Of a stretch of 9,111 bases of DNA, positions 7,499 to 9,111 are shown piece by piece. A program made the position numbers and the translations under genes. Position 1 is the first letter of the stretch; each line of letters opens with the position of its first letter. The DNA lies in NCBI GenBank assembly GCA_022560555.1, contig JADFSZ010000060.1, positions 1 through 9,111 on the forward strand. Reading direction: 5' to 3'. The notes beneath the pieces are model-generated. The model ran no database searches. It was given only the letters and a program-made list of their open reading frames with translations, and was not told where the DNA came from. The DNA is from PVC group bacterium (GTDB lineage Bacteria; GCA-001730085; JADFSZ01).

Positions 7499-7523
7499 TC
7501 ATAACCGAAAGGAGCCAATTCTA
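7489..7523 (+). promoter_or_regulatory. Hairpin over the orfA ribosome-binding site and start codon
   Basis: A perfect 12-bp inverted repeat, TAGAATTGGCTC (7489-7500) and GAGCCAATTCTA (7512-7523), with an 11-nt loop. The loop and the 3' arm contain the Shine-Dalgarno AAGGAG (7509-7514), and the arm ends on the A of the orfA ATG (7523). In an RNA that reads in from outside, the stem would hide the start region. This type of control is known for IS10 and IS50; here it is inferred from sequence. The 5' arm also overlaps the inner terminal repeat block. Confidence 0.7.
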
Positions 7524-7810
7524 TGAAACGCAGACAATGGACCAGAAAACAAAAGTTTCAAATCGTTCTTGAGGGTCTCTCTTGCTAAATTGATGTCAGT
7601 AAACTCTGCCAAAAATATCAGATATCTCAAACACAATATTACAAATGGCGAGATCAGTTCCTGCAAACCTGCCATCAAGCCTTTGACGTCAAAAAACAAT
7701 CACAAAAAGAGCAACATTTGGAAACTAAGGTCAAACAACTTAAAAACATCATTGGTGATCTCACTATTGAGTTAAAAACGAGTACGAGTTATGCAACGCC
7801 AACGTTCTGA
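7523..7810 (+). pseudogene. IS3-family orfA (HTH/coiled-coil transposase subunit), interrupted by a stop
   Basis: From ATG 7523 the frame reads MKRRQWTRKQKFQIVLEGLSC, then TAA at 7586-7588, then continues in the same frame IDVSKLCQKYQISQTQYYKW and a leucine-rich coiled-coil (about codons 70-86, KVKQLKNIIGDLTIELK) to TGA at 7808-7810. Homologous orfA proteins read through this point, so the stop is an internal nonsense mutation, most simply one base from GAA or CAA. The normal role is DNA-end binding through the HTH and multimerisation through the coiled coil. The 3' end overlaps orfB. The orfB frame is +1 relative to orfA, not the usual -1. One extra base in the A-run at 7774-7778 would restore a frame reading ELKNEYEL and the usual -1 arrangement, so a second lesion is possible. 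Confidence 0.82.
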
Positions 7811-8573
7811 AGCAACCAGGCAGCGTGACTTAGGGCTCCTTGCTATGATTCAACCCATCAAGGATGATCACCCCCTTTGGGGCTACCGCCGTACCTGGGC
7901 TTATCTGAAATATCGCCTAGGTTACCCTACCGGTAAAAATCGTATCCATCGTGTCATGAAAGAAAACAACCTTCTCGTGACTAAACGACAGCGGATACGT
8001 GCTCGTCGCGGTCCGTTCCGCTCTAAACCTAGAGCCTACCGCCCTAATCATTACTGGGGCATCGATATGACAAAAATCAAAATGTACCCCTGGGGCTGGC
8101 TCTATCTGTGTATTGTCCTAGATTGGTGCACCAAAGAAATCGTTGGTTATTCTCTGAACATCCAATCCAAAACAGATGATTGGCTTTTAGCTCTCGAAAA
8201 TGCTGTTAACAAGCGTTTCCCTCGCGGCATCCGAGACTCTATCAAAGATCAATCGCTCTTTCTCATCTCTGACAACGGTTGTCAGCCAACCAGTCAGAGA
8301 TTTATGATGAACTGTTCCCTTGTTGGTATCAAACAAATCTTTACAACCTGGTGTAACCCCAAAGGCAATTCCGATACAGAACGTGTCATGCGAACCATCA
8401 AAGAAGACTTAGTCTGGACTTATGACTGGGATAATCCCTTTGCCTTCTCTGATGCTCTGAGCAAATGGATCAATGCATACAACAGTTATTATCCCCACCA
8501 ATCCTTGAACAATATGACGCCAAAACAATATTATGAAACTTTTAGCCAAAAACCAGTGCCAGTTCTAACTTAA
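7791..8573 (+). CDS. IS3-family transposase orfB, DDE integrase core
   Basis: 260-residue catalytic part of the transposase. It contains an HTH_21-type region HPLWGYRRTWAYLKYRLG (about 26-43), then the RNase-H-like rve core with Asp92 in WGIDMTK, Asp161 in LISDNGCQPTS and Glu197 in NPKGNSDTERVMRT; the D-E spacing is 35 residues, the DD(35)E of IS3 enzymes. The C-terminus, WINAYNSYYPHQSLNNMTPKQYYE, is the usual end. All catalytic residues are present and the length is normal, so this ORF looks intact. It normally acts as an OrfAB fusion or together with OrfA; since orfA is broken here, self-mobilisation is doubtful. No good Shine-Dalgarno precedes ATG 7791, so translation probably depended on orfA. 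Confidence 0.92.
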   Translation: MQRQRSEATRQRDLGLLAMIQPIKDDHPLWGYRRTWAYLKYRLGYPTGKNRIHRVMKENNLLVTKRQRIRARRGPFRSKPRAYRPNHYWGIDMTKIKMYPWGWLYLCIVLDWCTKEIVGYSLNIQSKTDDWLLALENAVNKRFPRGIRDSIKDQSLFLISDNGCQPTSQRFMMNCSLVGIKQIFTTWCNPKGNSDTERVMRTIKEDLVWTYDWDNPFAFSDALSKWINAYNSYYPHQSLNNMTPKQYYETFSQKPVPVLT

Positions 8574-8597
8574 AAAACCCTTGCTTAACCGGGGGCA
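8558..8597 (-). repeat. Right end of the IS: two-part terminal inverted repeat
   Basis: Read on the minus strand from 8597, it gives the outer block TGCCCCCGGTTAAGCAA (to 8581) and the inner block TAAGTTAGAACTGGC (8572-8558). The inner block overlaps the last codons and the TAA of orfB, so transposase coding and end recognition share bases here. Confidence 0.85.
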
Positions 8598-8663
8598 TTA
8601 CACTGCTTCGCCTTCCTTCAAAACCCTGATAGTTTGCTCCTCTGTATGCCTCTTTCTACCCAT
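8598..8663 (-). pseudogene. Truncated orfA start of the second IS3-family element
   Basis: ATG at 8663-8661, with AGAGGAGG 6 nt upstream, opens a frame beginning MGRKRHTEEQ and ending LKEGEAV at a TAA that touches the neighbouring IS. The start MxRKRxTxEQ..xLKExEA is characteristic of IS3-family OrfA proteins, which run to about 90-110 residues; only 21 codons remain. The protein would lack most of the HTH and the coiled coil and is surely non-functional. It differs from the orfA of the neighbouring element, so it is a separate IS type. Confidence 0.7.
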
Positions 8664-8739
8664 TCTGGACCTCCTCTTGACCGCTTTTACCATCTTTACG
8701 TTATACTTTCAACTGATCCAGTTTGCGGGGGGAAGGTCA
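8598..8739 (-). mobile_element. Remnant (left end) of a second IS3-family element
   Basis: Read on the minus strand from 8739, the sequence starts TGACCTTCCCCCCGCAAACT, resembling an IS3-family terminal repeat (TG start, C-rich tract). It continues through a leader with the strong ribosome-binding site AGAGGAGG (8677-8670) into the first codons of an orfA. The fragment stops exactly at the right end of the intact-looking IS (8597). The rest of this second element is not on the other side of that IS, so it was deleted or the two were joined by rearrangement. Confidence 0.72.
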
Positions 8740-8775
8740 AAAAATATCAATGGCTTCCCAGCCCTGAAATAAAAG

Positions 8776-8798
8776 TGGTGGGGAGATCAGGATTCGGT
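8776..8798 (-). other. tRNA 3'-end remnant (acceptor, CCA, T-arm half)
   Basis: On the minus strand this reads ACCGAATCCTGATCTCCCC followed by ACCA. It fits a tRNA 3' end: T-loop with C56-G57-A58-A59-T60, T-stem 3' arm CCTGA, acceptor 3' arm TCTCCCC, discriminator A, and CCA. The preceding bases (GAGTG) do not pair with CCTGA, the first two T-loop bases are not TT, and no D- or anticodon arm follows, so it is not a whole tRNA. Such 3'-end fragments are what tRNA-targeting integration leaves behind. Confidence 0.5.
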
Positions 8799-8867
8799 CA
8801 CTCTCGCTCGATTGCATCTCGCTCCAGCAGGCTCCTTCATCCCGAATATGGAACCCAATAAGCCCGT

Positions 8868-8908
8868 GCATGGTTTTCGAGGCCCGTAAGGGCATCGGAA
8901 AACCATGC
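8868..8908. repeat. Long hairpin in repeat unit 1
   Basis: An 11-bp perfect outer stem (GCATGGTTTTC with GAAAACCATGC) encloses a second short stem GCCC-GTAA-GGGC at 8882-8893. It would fold on either strand. There is no T-run after it, so it is not an ordinary terminator. Confidence 0.7.
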
Positions 8909-8977
8909 CACTCGTTTGCTTTATCCTCGCTCTTCGCTCGGTTCAACCTGAGTCTGGAACCCGAAAAGCTCGTGTCA

Positions 8978-9008
8978 GATTTTTGAAGAGCTTTGCTCTT
9001 CGAAAATC
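8978..9008. repeat. Long hairpin in repeat unit 2
   Basis: GATTTTTGAAGAGC (8978-8991) pairs with GCTCTTCGAAAATC (8995-9008) over 14 positions with a single T/G mismatch and a TTT loop. It occupies the same place after TGGAACCC as the hairpin of unit 1. Confidence 0.7.
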
Positions 9009-9101
9009 CAGGCCGCTCTCTCGGGTCCGTCGCTCCGAAACTTCGGAGTTCCTCCCCTATGTAGGCCAAAAATCTTTCTATAGCATTAACAACTCAAAAA
9101 A

Positions 9102-9111
9102 TGGGGAGACC
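9102..9111 (-). tRNA. Possible tRNA 3' end entering from beyond the window
   Basis: The last ten bases read GGTCTCCCCA on the minus strand, followed by a T-run. This repeats the acceptor 3' arm TCTCCCC plus discriminator A seen in the remnant at 8779-8786, here without an encoded CCA. It could be the end of a real tRNA gene lying outside the window, or another remnant. Ten bases cannot decide. Confidence 0.25.

Larger units (their letters stand above)
7457..8597 (+). mobile_element. IS3-family insertion sequence, 1,141 bp, two ORFs, probably defective
   Basis: Both ends match as inverted repeats: TGCCCCGGTTAAACAA at the left (7457-7472) and, on the opposite strand, TGCCCCCGGTTAAGCAA at the right (8597-8581). 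Ends beginning TG and ending CA are standard for IS3 elements. A second inverted pair lies just inside. The element carries an HTH/coiled-coil orfA and a DDE orfB in overlapping frames, the IS3 layout. The bases flanking the ends (TAT on the left, TTA on the right) do not match, so I see no target duplication. The right end abuts a fragment of another IS, which suggests recombination or deletion after insertion. An internal stop in orfA makes the copy probably non-autonomous. Confidence 0.9.
8799..9060. repeat. Degenerate ~105-bp repeats with conserved hairpins, no credible gene
   Basis: The stretch 8740-9111 holds no credible gene. Within it, the words CACTC/CGCTC at 8799, 8909 and 9014 and TGGAACCC at 8849-8856 and 8955-8962 recur with a period of about 105-110 bp. 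After each TGGAACCC comes AAnnAAGCnCGTG and then a long hairpin: GCATGGTTTTC/GAAAACCATGC around an inner GCCC-GTAA-GGGC stem (8868-8908), and GATTTTTGAAGAGC/GCTCTTCGAAAATC with a TTT loop and one G-T pair (8978-9008). A third, smaller hairpin is CTCCGA-AACT-TCGGAG (9033-9048). The stems differ in sequence but keep the same place in the unit, suggesting that the fold is conserved. A 110-codon minus-strand frame crosses it but looks accidental. Confidence 0.55.

Noticed and set aside
7569-7775. 68-codon plus-strand open frame within the IS
   Set aside because: It is an out-of-frame reading of the broken orfA; the orfA frame itself carries the HTH and coiled-coil pattern.
8799-9060. CRISPR array
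   Set aside because: The repeats are long, degenerate and few, with no uniform short repeat or spacer pattern and no cas genes nearby.
8737-9069. A 110-codon minus-strand open frame starting at a TTG
   Set aside because: It has no ribosome-binding site of note, begins with TTG, crosses the repeat units, hairpins and tRNA remnant, and ends on the first bases of the second IS end. Its composition (many Ser, Arg, Glu) reflects the repeats, not a fold.

Overview
This looks like chromosomal DNA from a Gram-negative-type bacterium. The evidence is a TlpA/ResA-like lipoprotein with a lipobox, a GspE/MshE N-terminal-type domain protein, and a metX-metW pair. I cannot name the phylum with confidence. 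Codon use and the IS-rich, tRNA-remnant-bearing edge would fit an uncultivated lineage such as Omnitrophota, but that is only an impression.

Positions 1-6862 hold a left-to-right metabolic block. It opens with the 3' end of a ribulose-phosphate 3-epimerase gene. Next come an unknown four-helix membrane protein and an SO_0444/ArsP_1-type (PF03773) metal permease. The permease runs directly into metX (homoserine O-acyltransferase) and metW. A 189-bp gap with a good promoter candidate separates these from cysK (cysteine synthase), metY (O-acetylhomoserine sulfhydrylase) and a thioredoxin-like lipoprotein that overlaps metY. Together metX, metW, cysK and metY form a direct-sulfhydrylation module: activated homoserine plus sulfide gives homocysteine, and O-acetylserine plus sulfide gives cysteine. 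A 13-bp stem terminator closes the block.

Positions 6863-7456 hold one convergent minus-strand gene, a stand-alone MshEN/GspE_N-domain protein with a near-consensus promoter. It shares the terminator region with the sulfur operon.

Positions 7457-9111 are accessory DNA. They contain a 1,141-bp IS3-family element with matching ends, an orfA broken by a stop codon, and an intact DDE orfB. It abuts a 142-bp remnant of a second, oppositely oriented IS3-family element. Beyond that lie a tRNA 3'-end remnant and about 300 bp of hairpin-rich, degenerate ~105-bp repeats. The window ends in a second copy of the same tRNA-acceptor-like sequence.

I found no clearly new multi-gene system. The most interesting points are the structured repeat block beside the tRNA remnant, the single-domain MshEN protein, the start-sequestering hairpin in the IS, and the coupling of a metal permease and a thioredoxin-like lipoprotein to methionine/cysteine synthesis genes.
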